Assembly: GCA_964473865.1 (NCBI GenBank)
Contig: CAYYQN010000003.1
Span: forward strand, 107,171 to 171,170
Source: CAIMUX01 sp964473865
GTDB taxonomy: Bacteria; Eisenbacteria; RBG-16-71-46; CAIMUX01
Direction of reading: 5' to 3'
DNA: 64,000 bases
Part shown: positions 16,334 to 25,378 of the stretch, piece after piece
How the letters are laid out: each line of letters opens with the position of its first letter
Numbering within the stretch: position 1 is the first letter of the stretch
Notes under the pieces: generated by a model
Database searches by the model: none
Told to the model about the DNA's origin: nothing
Seen by the model: only the letters and a program-made list of their open reading frames with translations
Translations under genes and position numbers: made by a program

Positions 16334-17563
16334 CTATCGCTCCTTACCCCACAGTTCCGCCAGGCGCAGCAGCACCAGCACGGCCGCCTCCATCTCCTCC
16401 AGGCAGGCGTACTCCAACGGAGAGTGGTAGTTGTACATCCCGACGCTCAGGTTGGGAGTGGGCAGCCCCATCGCGCTCAACCGCGAACCGTCGGTGCCTC
16501 CGCGGATCACTTCCCGGCGCGGCGTGAGCCCCGCGCGGCGCATCGCCTCCTCGGCCAGCGCCACGGCTCGGGGCTCCTTCGAAAGCGGTCCGATCATGTT
16601 CCGGTACTGCTCTTTGACCGCGATATCGACCCTGGCGCCCGGGTGCTCAGCCATGATCAGGGCCGCGATCCGCCGCAGGATCTCCGCCTGCTCGTTGAGC
16701 TCGGAGGTCACGAAGCTGCGGAGCAGGATCTTGATCCGGGTCTCGGCGACACCCCCCTCGATCGTGTAGGGATGCAGGAACCCGTCGCGGCCGGCGGTGC
16801 GCTCCGGTGAGAGGACATGCCAGGGAAGCCGCTCCAGGAACTGCCCGGCGAGCCGGATCGAGTTGATCATCTTGCCGCGAGCCAGTCCGGGATGGATGTT
16901 TCGCCCCTGGATCGTGATCGTGGCGAGATCTGCGGAGAAGGTTTCGTCTTCGATGATCGCGCAGCCCTCGCCGTCGAGGGTGTACGCGACGTGGGCCGCG
17001 ATCGCGCTGAGGTCGACCTTGTCCACGCCGTGACCGACCTCTTCGTCGCAGGTGAAGACGACCCGGATGTCGCCGCGTTGGACGTCCGGTCGCGTCAGGA
17101 GACGAGCTGCCGTCTCCATGATCACGGCCACGCCGGCCTTGTCGTCGGCTCCGAGCAGCGTCGTGCCGTCGGAGGTGATGAGGGTCTTGCCCGCGAGCTC
17201 GGCCAGGCCGGCGGTCTCGTCCACGCGGATGATGCGGGAGGGATCGCCGGGAAGCGAGATGTCCTTGCCGTCATACCGGCGGTGGACAATCGGGTTGACT
17301 CCAGCACCGCTCGATTCCGGAGAGGTGTCCAGATGGGCGACCCAGGCCATCACGGGCGCGGCCGGGTCGGTGCCGGGCAGAGTCCCGATCACGATCCCGT
17401 TCTCGTCCTGGCGAACGTTCCGAAGCCCCATCTGCTCGAGCTCGCCCGCGAGCAGGCGGCCGAGGACGATCTGTCCCGGAGAACTCGGATACCCCGGGGC
17501 ATCCTCCGCGGCGGTCGTCTCGATGCGAACATAGCGGCAGAAGCGTTCCAGCAAGGTATCCAT
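16334..17563 (-). CDS. pepT: Peptidase T (tripeptidase)
   Basis: A 409-residue M20-family tripeptidase, the same length as E. coli PepT. Metal ligands and signatures are present: AHLDTSPESSG with H77/D79, LLGADDKAGVAVIM with the bridging Asp, TCDEEVGHG with the catalytic Glu pair, and the C-terminal RGGTDGSRL and NYHSPLEY motifs. It removes N-terminal residues from tripeptides in the cytosol. The ATG at 17563 follows GGAGGAG; the open frame extends to 17824 but the extra sequence is unlike the family. The gene probably has its own promoter within 17564-17838. Confidence 0.95.
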   Translation of the reverse strand: MDTLLERFCRYVRIETTAAEDAPGYPSSPGQIVLGRLLAGELEQMGLRNVRQDENGIVIGTLPGTDPAAPVMAWVAHLDTSPESSGAGVNPIVHRRYDGKDISLPGDPSRIIRVDETAGLAELAGKTLITSDGTTLLGADDKAGVAVIMETAARLLTRPDVQRGDIRVVFTCDEEVGHGVDKVDLSAIAAHVAYTLDGEGCAIIEDETFSADLATITIQGRNIHPGLARGKMINSIRLAGQFLERLPWHVLSPERTAGRDGFLHPYTIEGGVAETRIKILLRSFVTSELNEQAEILRRIAALIMAEHPGARVDIAVKEQYRNMIGPLSKEPRAVALAEEAMRRAGLTPRREVIRGGTDGSRLSAMGLPTPNLSVGMYNYHSPLEYACLEEMEAAVLVLLRLAELWGKER

Positions 17564-17838
17564 GGGCGGGATTTCTCCTCCTCGGCAGCGGGGGACCGGC
17601 AGGTTCCCGTTCGGACGCCGGTCCGGAATCGGCGACGCCGGCCAACATCGCGGCCTTCGCGGCTCCAAGCAGTTCCCGCAGAGGCCGTGTGCCGGCGGCG
17701 CGCAGGCCGGAGCCGTCCGGGTATTCTCTCCGGCGAGGAGCTTCGTGTCCAGGGATCGCGACAGTCTGCCGCGGCTTTCCGGTGGCGGGATCGGCGGCGC
17801 CTCCGGTCGGAGTCCTCGTGCCACGACCTAAGGCGAAA

Positions 17839-17868
17839 GGCCCGCACCAGGCCTTCCTGGCGCGGGCC
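17839..17868 (-). terminator. Terminator of the Cys-rich repeat protein gene
   Basis: A strong hairpin: GGCCCGC (17839-17845), a bulged A, CCAGG (17847-17851), loop CCTT, CCTGG (17856-17860), a bulged C, GCGGGCC (17862-17868). It lies 29 bases beyond the stop of the minus-strand gene that ends at 17897, and is followed on that strand by CTTTCGCCTT, a weak U-rich run. Confidence 0.65.
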
Positions 17869-17896
17869 CTCGGCGGGCTCCCTCCCCGGTCCTTGT

Positions 17897-19063
17897 CTAG
17901 CGGTAGATCGACTTGATCCGTCCCCAGCTGGAGGGCTCGGTCGGAACTGGCGGCACGCAGGTTTCGATCGTGCAGGGAACATCTGGTCCAAGCCAGTCAA
18001 AGGCGCAATCCGCCTGGGTGGTAATTGTGCAGTCGCCGGTCGCATGGTCGCAGCACGCGCCGGTGGGTGGAGGCGGGGGCGGGCAGGTCTCCACGTTGCA
18101 CGGGACGCCGGCGCCCAGCCAATCGAATGGGCAGTTTTCCTGGGTAGTGATGGTGCAGCCGCCGGTCGTGTGGTCGCAGCACGCGCCGGTGGGCGGAGGC
18201 GGGGGCGGGCAGGTCTCCACGCTGCACGGGACGTCCGGACCAAGCCAGTCAAACGGGCAGCTCGCCTGCGTCGTGACGACGCAGTCGCCGGTCGCATGGT
18301 CGCAGCACGCGCCGGTGGGTGGAGGCGGGGGCGGGCAGGTCTCCACGTTGCACGGGACGCCGGCGCCCAGCCAATCGAATGGGCAGTTTTCCTGGGTAGT
18401 GATGGTGCAGTCGCCGGTCGCATGGTCGCAGCACGCGCCGGTGGGCTGTGGACACGGGTTCGGATCGCAGCTGGTCAACGCGCCCAGCCAGAGGTTGGGT
18501 GGGGGACAGTCATACTGGCACGCCAGTAAGCAGGTGCCGCTCGGATCACAGCAGGCCCCCACGGGCGGGACAGGCGTCGGGTAGAACAGCACTCCAAAGA
18601 ACGACAGGTGGTCGGGGTTGTCCGTGTAGACGGTGAAGAACGCAGTCTCGCCGGGCAGCACCGGATCCGTGCAGAAGTACAGATCGATCGTGGCGCCGAC
18701 GATGTCGTTGTTGATGATCCACGATAGCCCCGACTGGGAGCTGGTCGGGTCCTCTCCGTTCATGCTGGCGTCCAGGAATCCCACATTCGATATGTCCTGA
18801 CCGCCGATCGGGTCGAAGATACCGAAGTGGAAATCCCCCCAAGGCTGGGAACCGGTGTTCGTCACTGTGACCGTGAACGGACCCTTGAAAGGATCCAGGT
18901 CAGCGTGGCTGGATTGCACCTCATATGCAGGGCCCACCCCGCCGATCTCTCCGGTCCACGAACCGGGATGCCGTGCCCACGCTTCGGCGCTCACGAGAAG
19001 CAGGCCGAGAACCAGAGACCACCGGACAACTCCGTCCATAGAGGAACAAGCCTTAGGGCGCAT
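17897..19063 (-). CDS. Secreted Cys-rich repeat protein with SWGxIKxxYR tail
   Basis: A 388-residue exported protein. A signal peptide (VVRWSLVLGLLLVSAEAWA) is followed by a beta-rich N-terminal domain (about residues 30-160). Five Cys-rich modules beginning GACC follow. Four of them are near-identical 41-residue copies of the type GACCDHATGDCTITT with ENCPFDWLG and VPCNVETC, linked by runs of Pro. The chain ends PSSWGRIKSIYR. The same short ending occurs on two other Cys-rich loci here (39665 and 46159), so I infer a C-terminal sorting or anchoring signal. The ATG at 19063 has GGGAGG eight bases upstream. The promoter, 5' hairpin and terminator are visible, so it is a single-gene unit. The function is unknown; a disulfide-rich surface protein is likely. 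Confidence 0.82.
   Translation of the reverse strand: MRPKACSSMDGVVRWSLVLGLLLVSAEAWARHPGSWTGEIGGVGPAYEVQSSHADLDPFKGPFTVTVTNTGSQPWGDFHFGIFDPIGGQDISNVGFLDASMNGEDPTSSQSGLSWIINNDIVGATIDLYFCTDPVLPGETAFFTVYTDNPDHLSFFGVLFYPTPVPPVGACCDPSGTCLLACQYDCPPPNLWLGALTSCDPNPCPQPTGACCDHATGDCTITTQENCPFDWLGAGVPCNVETCPPPPPPTGACCDHATGDCVVTTQASCPFDWLGPDVPCSVETCPPPPPPTGACCDHTTGGCTITTQENCPFDWLGAGVPCNVETCPPPPPPTGACCDHATGDCTITTQADCAFDWLGPDVPCTIETCVPPVPTEPSSWGRIKSIYR
17955..18460 (-). repeat. Tandem 123-bp coding repeats arranged as a duplicated 246-bp pair
   Basis: Four in-frame units of 123 bases encode the Cys-rich modules. Units one and three (around 17970 and 18230) share the tract encoding LGPDVPC, whereas units two and four (around 18107 and 18353) share LGAGVPC and are almost base-identical. 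This A-B-A-B pattern indicates a recent duplication of a 246-bp dimer. Confidence 0.8.
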
Positions 19064-19075
19064 TGGATACCTCCC

Positions 19076-19133
19076 TTCCACTCTAGAGTGGAAACCACGC
19101 ATCAAGGATAGCGCGTGAAACGAGCGAATGCAA
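19076..19133 (-). promoter_or_regulatory. Promoter and 5'-UTR palindrome of the Cys-rich repeat protein gene
   Basis: On the minus strand, TTGCAT (19133-19128) and TATCCT (19110-19105) are spaced by 17 bases and make a good housekeeping promoter. Transcription should begin near 19098. A perfect 18-bp palindrome, TTCCACTCTAGAGTGGAA (19093-19076), begins within about five bases of that start and ends right against the GGGAGG ribosome-binding site. It could be a 5'-terminal mRNA-stabilising hairpin, a translational switch or an operator. Confidence 0.65.
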
Positions 19134-19352
19134 TACGATAACTGCATTTTGGACAACAAGTTACCTCCGCGGTCTGTAGGTGTTTGTCTGACAGCGGAGG
19201 CGACGGGAAGGCCGCGCCGGGCCGGAGGGCGGGACGGAGGGCCGGCCGGTGGCCGACTCTCCTTCCCGGGGCAGGTGTGCTCGCCTGCGAGACAGAGCTG
19301 TCGGATGACCAGGGAGCTGCGGTGCCGGAAAGGCCGCGCCGGGCGGGAAGTC
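19134..19352. other. Intergenic region without recognised gene
   Basis: This stretch lies between the promoter of the Cys-rich gene and the end of the response-regulator gene. It is GC-rich with many GGCCGG-type repeats around 19200-19260. I see no convincing ORF or RNA gene. Confidence 0.5.
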
Positions 19353-19991
19353 TCAGTCCACCAGCCCGTGCTGCATTGCGTACCGGGTGACCTCGGCGTT
19401 GTGATGCAGGCGGAGCTTCGCCAGCAGCCGCCGCCGGAATGTGCTCACGGTCTTGACGGACAGAGAAAGCTCGGTCGCGATGTCCGTTACGCTCTTTCCG
19501 GAGGCGATCATCCGCAGAACCTGGCACTCCCGTCGAGACAACTTCTCATGGGGCAGGGAGGGAGTGACGTGGCTGCCGGGCGTCGCGAGGAACGCGGCCA
19601 ATGCGGGTGTGAGGAAACGTCCCCCTCCGGCGACAGCGCGGATCGCCTCGACGAGCACGTCGGGCGGGCTCGACTTCTGGACATAACCGGCCGCCCCGGC
19701 GGCGAGGGCGTGCCCGCCGTACTGATCTTCGGCATGGATGCTCAAGACGACCACGGGCAACGTGGGATGCTGCGCGCGCACAGTCTTCAAGGCATCGAGC
19801 CCGGCGGTACCGGGCATGGAGAGATCGAGGACCAGGACATCGCACGGGGTCTCGGCGATCCGTGACAGAAGCTCGCCTGCATCCGCGGCTTCTCCGGTCA
19901 CCTGGATGTCGCCGGTCTCCGACAGGATCCGCTTGACCCCTTCGCGAACCACGGCGTGGTCATCAGCGATCACGACGCGAATCACGGCCAT
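19353..19991 (-). CDS. NarL/FixJ-family response regulator
   Basis: A 212-residue response regulator. The receiver domain has acidic residues D10/D11, the phosphoacceptor D56 (LVLDLSMPG) and a Lys in YVQKSSP. The C-terminal LuxR-type HTH is LSRRECQVLRMIASGKSVTDIATELSLSVKTVSTFRRRLLAKL (given here only as a landmark; positions about 150-192). The ATG at 19991 is eleven bases downstream of the kinase stop, so the pair is one operon. The target genes are unknown; the next genes downstream are the divergent intergenic region and the Cys-rich protein. Confidence 0.93.
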   Translation of the reverse strand: MAVIRVVIADDHAVVREGVKRILSETGDIQVTGEAADAGELLSRIAETPCDVLVLDLSMPGTAGLDALKTVRAQHPTLPVVVLSIHAEDQYGGHALAAGAAGYVQKSSPPDVLVEAIRAVAGGGRFLTPALAAFLATPGSHVTPSLPHEKLSRRECQVLRMIASGKSVTDIATELSLSVKTVSTFRRRLLAKLRLHHNAEVTRYAMQHGLVD

Positions 19992-20002
19992 GTCTCCTCT
20001 CC

Positions 20003-21211
20003 TCACTTCGTCCCTTCGGTTGAAGGCAGGCGGAGACGCACGAGGGTGCCGCCCTTGGGCACCCGGGTGACGGTCACGGTCCCACCCCAGGGCGTGGCGC
20101 GCTCCCGCATGCCGGTAATCCCGAGCGAGGGGGCGGCGCTCCGGTGAGAAACCTGGATTCCGACTCCGTTGTCCTTCACCCGCAGCTCGACCATGCGTCC
20201 GGCGCGGCGGAGCACGATCTCGACTGCGGTGGCGCGCGCGTGGCGCGCGACGTTGGTCAGACTCTCCTGCACGATCCGGAAGACGGCGACGGCCCGCTCT
20301 CCGTTCAGCACGGGCGGAGGTGTCGGCATCTCCACCCGGCACGAGATGCCCGTACGCTGCTCGAATGCGCGCGCCTGCCAGTCGATGGCCGCCGCCAACC
20401 CCAGGTCGTCCAAAAGCGCCGGGCGCAGATCGGCGCAGATCCTCCGAATACGATCCATGAGGCTCTCCAGAAGGCTGCACACGGAATCGAGGCGGGCGCT
20501 TGCTTCCGCCGGGACGCCGTCCAACCTGGCCCGCAGCCAGTGCAGATCGAGTTTGAGTCCGGTCAGGACCTGGGCGAACTCGTCGTGCAGCTCGCGGGCG
20601 ATGTCCGCTCGTTCCGCCTCGCGCGCGGTCTGCACGTGATGGGCGAACCGGCGCAGCTCCGCCACCAGCCTGCGTTGGCGTTGCTCGCTCTTTTGCAGAG
20701 CATCCTGAAGCCGCTTCAAGTCGGTGACGTCGATCATCGTGCCCTGGAGGATCGTCAGATCGCCGTTCGCATCCGGCACCAGCCGCACATTCTCGAGGAT
20801 GTGCACCGGCCGTCCGTCCTTGCGGCGCATGATGAATGCGTTGTTGCGGAGAACGCGCGAGCGGCGGAGGCGCGCCAGAAACGCGTGACGGTCGGATTCC
20901 GCCGCGTAGAGCGCCGTGGCCGGGCGGGCGAGCAGGTCCTGGGGTGAGCGGTAGCCGAAGATCCGGGCCATCGACTTGTTGCACTCCAGAAAGCGTCCGT
21001 CGAGGGTGGTGCGGTAGACACCGGCCACATCCAGCTCGAAGATCTGACGGTAGGGATCCTCCACCGGTGTGCGCGCGGAGCGGCGGCGCGACGGAGAGGA
21101 GTCCGCGGAGGCTTTCTCCCGCGCGGTGGGACTCGCCCGGGTCGCGGCCGGTCGAGCCCGGGATCTCACACCCGGCGAGCGAATGGAGCCGGATCTGGTC
21201 TGGCGCTTCAC
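20003..21211 (-). CDS. PAS-domain sensor histidine kinase (NarX/HisKA_3 type)
   Basis: A 402-residue kinase without membrane segments. A basic Ser/Arg-rich N-terminus (residues 1-50) precedes a PAS domain (about 52-165: GVYRTTLDGRFLECNKSMAR), a short coiled coil, the HisKA_3 dimerisation motif with the phosphoaccepting H209 in ARELHDEFAQVL, and a HATPase domain (ESLTNVARHARA, KDNGVGI, LGITGMRERA). Lack of transmembrane helices indicates a cytosolic signal. The GTG at 21211 follows GGGGAG; a TTG at 21235 is an alternative. It phosphorylates the NarL-type regulator encoded 11 bases downstream. Confidence 0.9.
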   Translation of the reverse strand: MKRQTRSGSIRSPGVRSRARPAATRASPTAREKASADSSPSRRRSARTPVEDPYRQIFELDVAGVYRTTLDGRFLECNKSMARIFGYRSPQDLLARPATALYAAESDRHAFLARLRRSRVLRNNAFIMRRKDGRPVHILENVRLVPDANGDLTILQGTMIDVTDLKRLQDALQKSEQRQRRLVAELRRFAHHVQTAREAERADIARELHDEFAQVLTGLKLDLHWLRARLDGVPAEASARLDSVCSLLESLMDRIRRICADLRPALLDDLGLAAAIDWQARAFEQRTGISCRVEMPTPPPVLNGERAVAVFRIVQESLTNVARHARATAVEIVLRRAGRMVELRVKDNGVGIQVSHRSAAPSLGITGMRERATPWGGTVTVTRVPKGGTLVRLRLPSTEGTK

Positions 21212-21450
21212 GGGAGACTCCCCTGCACTCCTCAAACCATCGCCGGAAGATCGGACAGACCCTCTGTCTCCGGACGAGGCCTCTGCTACCGGGCGGACCC
21301 TTTGCTTCCAGGCGAGCTCTCTGCTTCCGGGCGGCCCGTCTCGACGCGCCGGGCACGCGGGTCCGGACTTCCGGCATGTCGGTCGAAGGCCGCCGCTGCC
21401 CGGAGAAGCGGCCTTCGTCTGTACCTGGCGGCGGGTCGTTCCCCCGCAGC

Positions 21451-23232
21451 CTAGCGCATCAACACGCCCCGCTGGGTGACGGTGCGGCCGTCCACCTGCA
21501 GGCGGAACAGGTAAAGCCCGTTGGGCGCCTCGTTCCCACCGGCATCCCGGCCGTCCCAGCCGATCGTGTGCGTGCCCGCCGCGGCCGGCGACCGGAGGAG
21601 GCTTCGCACGATTCGTCCCTGGACATCCACCACGGCGAGATCGACTCGGCCGGCGGCCGGCAGCCGGAAGGCGATCGTGGTGGATCCGTGGAACGGGTTC
21701 GGCCAGTTCGGCAGGAGCTCGAAGTCGGGCCGTTCGTCCGGTGATGCGACCGCCGACGGATCGGCGCCCACGAAGTAGTCGTAGAGACCCGCCGGCGCCG
21801 AAGGCGGCCGCGTGGCGCGCCGGTTCGATTCATCGGCGGCGAAGACGTAATACTCCACCGTTGTGCCCGCGGGCTGCTCCGGGATGAAGGCGTAGAACGA
21901 GTCGGGAGTCGCCCCGGCCGTCATCGTCACGGGCGAGAAGGACGGGCTACCCGCTGTCCGCCAGTAGACCAGCAGCGAGTCTGTCTTGAGCCCCATTTCA
22001 CTGCGGTCATCGATGACTGCGCCCACGCGGACGTCTCCCGGCGCGCTCAGGGTGTCGGGGAGCGGCTTCACGTCGACCCGCAGCATGTACTTGTCATGGA
22101 TTCCCATCACCCGGCAGTGGATGGCGTCGTCGCTGAGCCAGCTCCCGGTGAAGCCGACCACGTCATAGCCGGGCAACGCCGCCCGATAGGTCTGCAGGGC
22201 GGTTCCGTCGTAGCTGGTTCCGAACAGCGGAACCAGGGCCTTGTTGTTCAGGATGACACCGTTCGTGTAGGCTGCCACCCCACCGCTGATGGAGGGGCAG
22301 TAGATACGGACGATCTTGTACGGACGGCCGTAGCAGTTCGTCCAGGTCGCAATGTTCGCGACCGCCGCTTCGATGCGGGCATAGTCGGTGTTGGTGGTGG
22401 CCACCTGTTTGACGAGAATCGTCTCCTCGTTGAGGAGCTTGGCCCAGCAATCGATGTGATGGATCCCACTGAGCTGGATGTCCGGGATGACCCGGTACGG
22501 CGAGATGCCGAGGTAGCTCAGCATGTAGGCATCGACCTGCGCGTCGGGGATGGTGTTCTCGTCGTAGACCAGCTGGGTCGAGTGGCCGATGCCGTGACCG
22601 TCGCACATGTAGTTGCCGCCGGTGTGGATCAGCGGCGAGCCGTAGACCGGAACGCCCCAGGTCGTGCCCACGGCGTAGTTGACCGCGTCATCCTGGGGGC
22701 GGGGACGATTGTAGTGGTGGTCTACGATCCCCTGGTCCCCGTTGGCGTCGAACATGAACTGGGGTCCGTAGTCGCGGGTCCAGATCGAGTTGGTGGCGGC
22801 GATCTGGAAGAAGACGTGGGCCATGTTCACGCCGGCCGCGTTGAGCGAGTTGTAGACCGTGGTCTGTTCGGACGAGTTGGCGACGAGGATCCACAGCTGG
22901 ATGTCCTCGGCGATCTCCTTGAGGAGGGCGTTGGAGAGACCGAACGGATAGCGCACCAGGGCTCCGGTGACCGGCTCCCACTCGGCGCACTGGCGGATTC
23001 CGGGGCCCGGGGGAGGTGGCGTGTCCCGGGTGTAGGTGCCGATCTGCGCCCGCATGGCCTCTTCTTCCGGGGTCATCCCGATCGGAAGCGCGTTCTCCTC
23101 GGGTGGGTTCGTGATCGGAGCGCCCGGATAGCCGGCGAGAGCGAACCCGGCCGCAGCCAAGATGGTGAACAGGGCAAAGATGACGGCGATTCCGCGGACC
23201 AGCCTTCCGGACGGAGAACTCCTGAACGGCAT
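21451..23232 (-). CDS. Secreted agmatine/peptidylarginine deiminase-like protein with FlgD-like tail
   Basis: A 593-residue exported protein. The signal peptide (VRGIAVIFALFTILAAAGFALA) is followed by a guanidine-modifying enzyme domain of the PAD_porph family (about residues 70-375). Landmarks are WTRDYGPQF, THTGGNY-like IHTGGNYMCDGHG, the catalytic HIDCWAKLL (His/Asp) and the C-terminal nucleophile Cys in DDAIHCRVMGI. A beta-sandwich region follows, then a FlgD-like tail (PNWPNPFHGSTTIAFRLP ... WDGRDAGGNEAPNGLYLFRL). The best-known relative, the Porphyromonas peptidylarginine deiminase, is also an exported protein with a C-terminal sorting domain. Substrate choice (agmatine or peptidyl-Arg) cannot be told from sequence. 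The ATG at 23232 follows AAAGGAG. A TATACT box lies at 23319-23314. Confidence 0.85.
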   Translation of the reverse strand: MPFRSSPSGRLVRGIAVIFALFTILAAAGFALAGYPGAPITNPPEENALPIGMTPEEEAMRAQIGTYTRDTPPPPGPGIRQCAEWEPVTGALVRYPFGLSNALLKEIAEDIQLWILVANSSEQTTVYNSLNAAGVNMAHVFFQIAATNSIWTRDYGPQFMFDANGDQGIVDHHYNRPRPQDDAVNYAVGTTWGVPVYGSPLIHTGGNYMCDGHGIGHSTQLVYDENTIPDAQVDAYMLSYLGISPYRVIPDIQLSGIHHIDCWAKLLNEETILVKQVATTNTDYARIEAAVANIATWTNCYGRPYKIVRIYCPSISGGVAAYTNGVILNNKALVPLFGTSYDGTALQTYRAALPGYDVVGFTGSWLSDDAIHCRVMGIHDKYMLRVDVKPLPDTLSAPGDVRVGAVIDDRSEMGLKTDSLLVYWRTAGSPSFSPVTMTAGATPDSFYAFIPEQPAGTTVEYYVFAADESNRRATRPPSAPAGLYDYFVGADPSAVASPDERPDFELLPNWPNPFHGSTTIAFRLPAAGRVDLAVVDVQGRIVRSLLRSPAAAGTHTIGWDGRDAGGNEAPNGLYLFRLQVDGRTVTQRGVLMR

Positions 23233-23446
23233 CGTGTGCGCTCCTTTCCTCCCCACGAGTTGGCCGGGCGCGGGCACCGGTACCGCGTCGATGCGCCAAC
23301 CACAATCCCTTTAAGTATAACGGAAAGCCGTTCCCGCTCTGAGCACCCATGTGCCCTGGCGGTACGGTTTCTTCACGGCGGCGGCAGGCCGCTCGTGGAC
23401 CGTGGCCTCCGGGGTGCGCGCGCACCGAAACGAACTCGTGCAGCCG

Positions 23447-24745
23447 CTACGCTCCCTCTCGAAAGTGGTCCCATCCCCCTCCCGCCACTGCATCTACGGG
23501 CATCCCGGCGACCTCGATCGGATTGAGAATCATTCCTGATGGAGTGGGACCGGGGGCGGAGGGGAGGATCTCGCCGATTTCCGTAACCGTCAGGCCGGTG
23601 GATGCGCGCAGCTTCTCGGCGACGCGGTCCGTAGCCTCCGGCCGAACGGTCAGGAGCAGCTCGTAGTCATCGCTTGGATCGAGCGTCCAGGCGGCGCGCG
23701 GGCGGCCGAGCTGTGCCGCCGCGGCTTCCAGATCCGCGTCTAGCGGAAATCTGCGGGAGTCGATCCGGGCGCGGACGCCGCTGCGCTCGCAGATCCGGGT
23801 CAGGTCGCCGACCAGTCCGTCACTGAGGTCCACTAGCGCAGTGACCGGCCGATCCGTCAGTTGCGCCAGGACTCGGCCGGCGGCGATCCGGGCCTCCGGC
23901 CGGAGATAGGCGCGGACGAGCGCTCGCCCCCACGGGTTCCGGAACAGGAAGCGCTCGATCTCCTCGTGACAGGCCGGACCGGCCCCGATCCCGGCGGCCC
24001 GAGCCCCGCCAGACCGGTTGTCGGCAGCAACGCTGCGGTCGCCGGCATCGCCGTCGCGCTCGGTCGCGGCCCGCAGAATCGCCAATCCCGCCGCGCTTCG
24101 TCCCGGAGATCCGGTGATCAGGATCCGGTCCCCCGGGCGAGCTCCGGCGCGGGTGAGTGCCCGGCCGGGCTCCACCCGGCCGATGAGGGTGATGTCCACG
24201 AACCACTCCGGGCCGTGCCCCGTGATGTTCCCGCCGACGATCCGGGCCTCGGTTCCCTCCAGCGCTTCGAGCATGCCGCGGTACAGCTCCTCGACGGCGG
24301 AGACTTCCAGGGCGCCGGGAAGACCGAGCGATACCAGGGCGTGTCGCGGCTCTCCGCCCATGGCGGCAATGTCGCTGAGGTTGACGGTCATGGCGCGCCG
24401 TCCGACCGCCCGGGGCTCCGTCCAGCGAAGGTCGAAGTGGCGGCCGCATACCTGCGTATCGCAGGTCAGCACCAGATCCCATCCGGGCTCGGGCCGGACG
24501 AGAGCCGCGTCGTCACCGATGCCGAGGAGGAGCTCCGGGGGCGCGGCCGTCAACTCCGGTGACCCGGGGCCGCCCGCCAACACGGCGCGGATCCGTTCGA
24601 TCAGGGAGAACTCACCGATGGAGGCGATCCGCTCATCTCCGCCCGTGGGAGGCGACGGCGGTTTGGTGTCGGGAGCGGATCTCGGCCCGGTTCCGGGTTC
24701 GGGGGCGGGATACGGTCCGTCCCCGCCATCCGGGGCCGCGTTCAT
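23447..24745 (-). CDS. thiL: Thiamine-monophosphate kinase
   Basis: A 432-residue kinase making thiamine diphosphate from thiamine monophosphate with ATP. Signatures are IGEFSLIERI, LLGIGDDAALVRP (metal binding), TCDTQVCGRHFDLRW, NLSDIAAMGGEPRHALVSLGLP, VGGNIT, and the C-terminal LDPSDDYELLLTV. It is longer than usual (about 330 residues) because of a Gly/Pro-rich N-terminal extension (about 40 residues) and a Gly/Ala-rich insert near residues 235-270. The ATG at 24745 overlaps the thiE stop as ATGA, so translation is coupled. It is the last gene of thiD-thiE-thiL. Confidence 0.94.
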   Translation of the reverse strand: MNAAPDGGDGPYPAPEPGTGPRSAPDTKPPSPPTGGDERIASIGEFSLIERIRAVLAGGPGSPELTAAPPELLLGIGDDAALVRPEPGWDLVLTCDTQVCGRHFDLRWTEPRAVGRRAMTVNLSDIAAMGGEPRHALVSLGLPGALEVSAVEELYRGMLEALEGTEARIVGGNITGHGPEWFVDITLIGRVEPGRALTRAGARPGDRILITGSPGRSAAGLAILRAATERDGDAGDRSVAADNRSGGARAAGIGAGPACHEEIERFLFRNPWGRALVRAYLRPEARIAAGRVLAQLTDRPVTALVDLSDGLVGDLTRICERSGVRARIDSRRFPLDADLEAAAAQLGRPRAAWTLDPSDDYELLLTVRPEATDRVAEKLRASTGLTVTEIGEILPSAPGPTPSGMILNPIEVAGMPVDAVAGGGWDHFREGA

Positions 24746-25374
24746 GCTCCGCGCGCCTCGATCAGGGCTCGCATCTTCGCGACCACCGCCGCCGGGTCGT
24801 CCGCCAGGCACGCGGCTCCCAGCACCGCCACGCCATGCACGCCCGTGGCCAGAACTGCGGCCAGGTTCTCGGCATTGATGCCGCCGATGGCGATGAGCGG
24901 AAGGCTGGCCGCGCGCACCGCCCGGGCCAGGCCGTCCAGTCCCAGGACCGGACCGGTGTCCCCCTTGGACGAGGTGGCAAACACCGGACCGATCCCGGCG
25001 TAGTCGGCTCCGTCCCCGTACCGCGCGCGGGCCTCATCCGCATTGTCGGCGGAACCGCCGATCATTCGCGCCGGCCCGAGGAGCTCCCGTGCCAGAGAGA
25101 TCGGAAGATCGTCGTCGCCGAGATGGACGCCATCGGCGTCGGCAGCCAGCGCGACATCGACACGATCGTTGACCACCAGCGGTACTCTCCTCCGGCGGCA
25201 GGCATCCCGGAGCGCGATCGCCTCTTGCAGCAGGAGCCGGGTCGCGGCGTGCTTGCGCCGGTACTGGATCGTGTCGGCGCCGCCGTCGAGAGCCGCCCGG
25301 GCAAGGTCGAGGTGACTCCAGCGGGACTGCAGCTCCGAGTCGGTGAGGACGTGGAGGCGGCCGATCGACTTCAT
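24742..25374 (-). CDS. thiE: Thiamine-phosphate synthase
   Basis: A 210-residue TIM-barrel enzyme coupling HMP-PP with HET-P to give thiamine monophosphate. Motifs: LHVLTDSE at the N-terminus, ADTIQYRRKHA (the usual QLR.K variant), VNDRVDVALAADADGVHLGDDDLP, ADYAGIGPVFATSSKGD and LIAIGGINAENLAAVLATGVHGVAVL. The length is normal. It starts four bases after the thiD stop and overlaps thiL by four bases, so all three are cotranscribed. Confidence 0.95.
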   Translation of the reverse strand: MKSIGRLHVLTDSELQSRWSHLDLARAALDGGADTIQYRRKHAATRLLLQEAIALRDACRRRRVPLVVNDRVDVALAADADGVHLGDDDLPISLARELLGPARMIGGSADNADEARARYGDGADYAGIGPVFATSSKGDTGPVLGLDGLARAVRAASLPLIAIGGINAENLAAVLATGVHGVAVLGAACLADDPAAVVAKMRALIEARGA

Positions 25375-25378
25375 CTGC

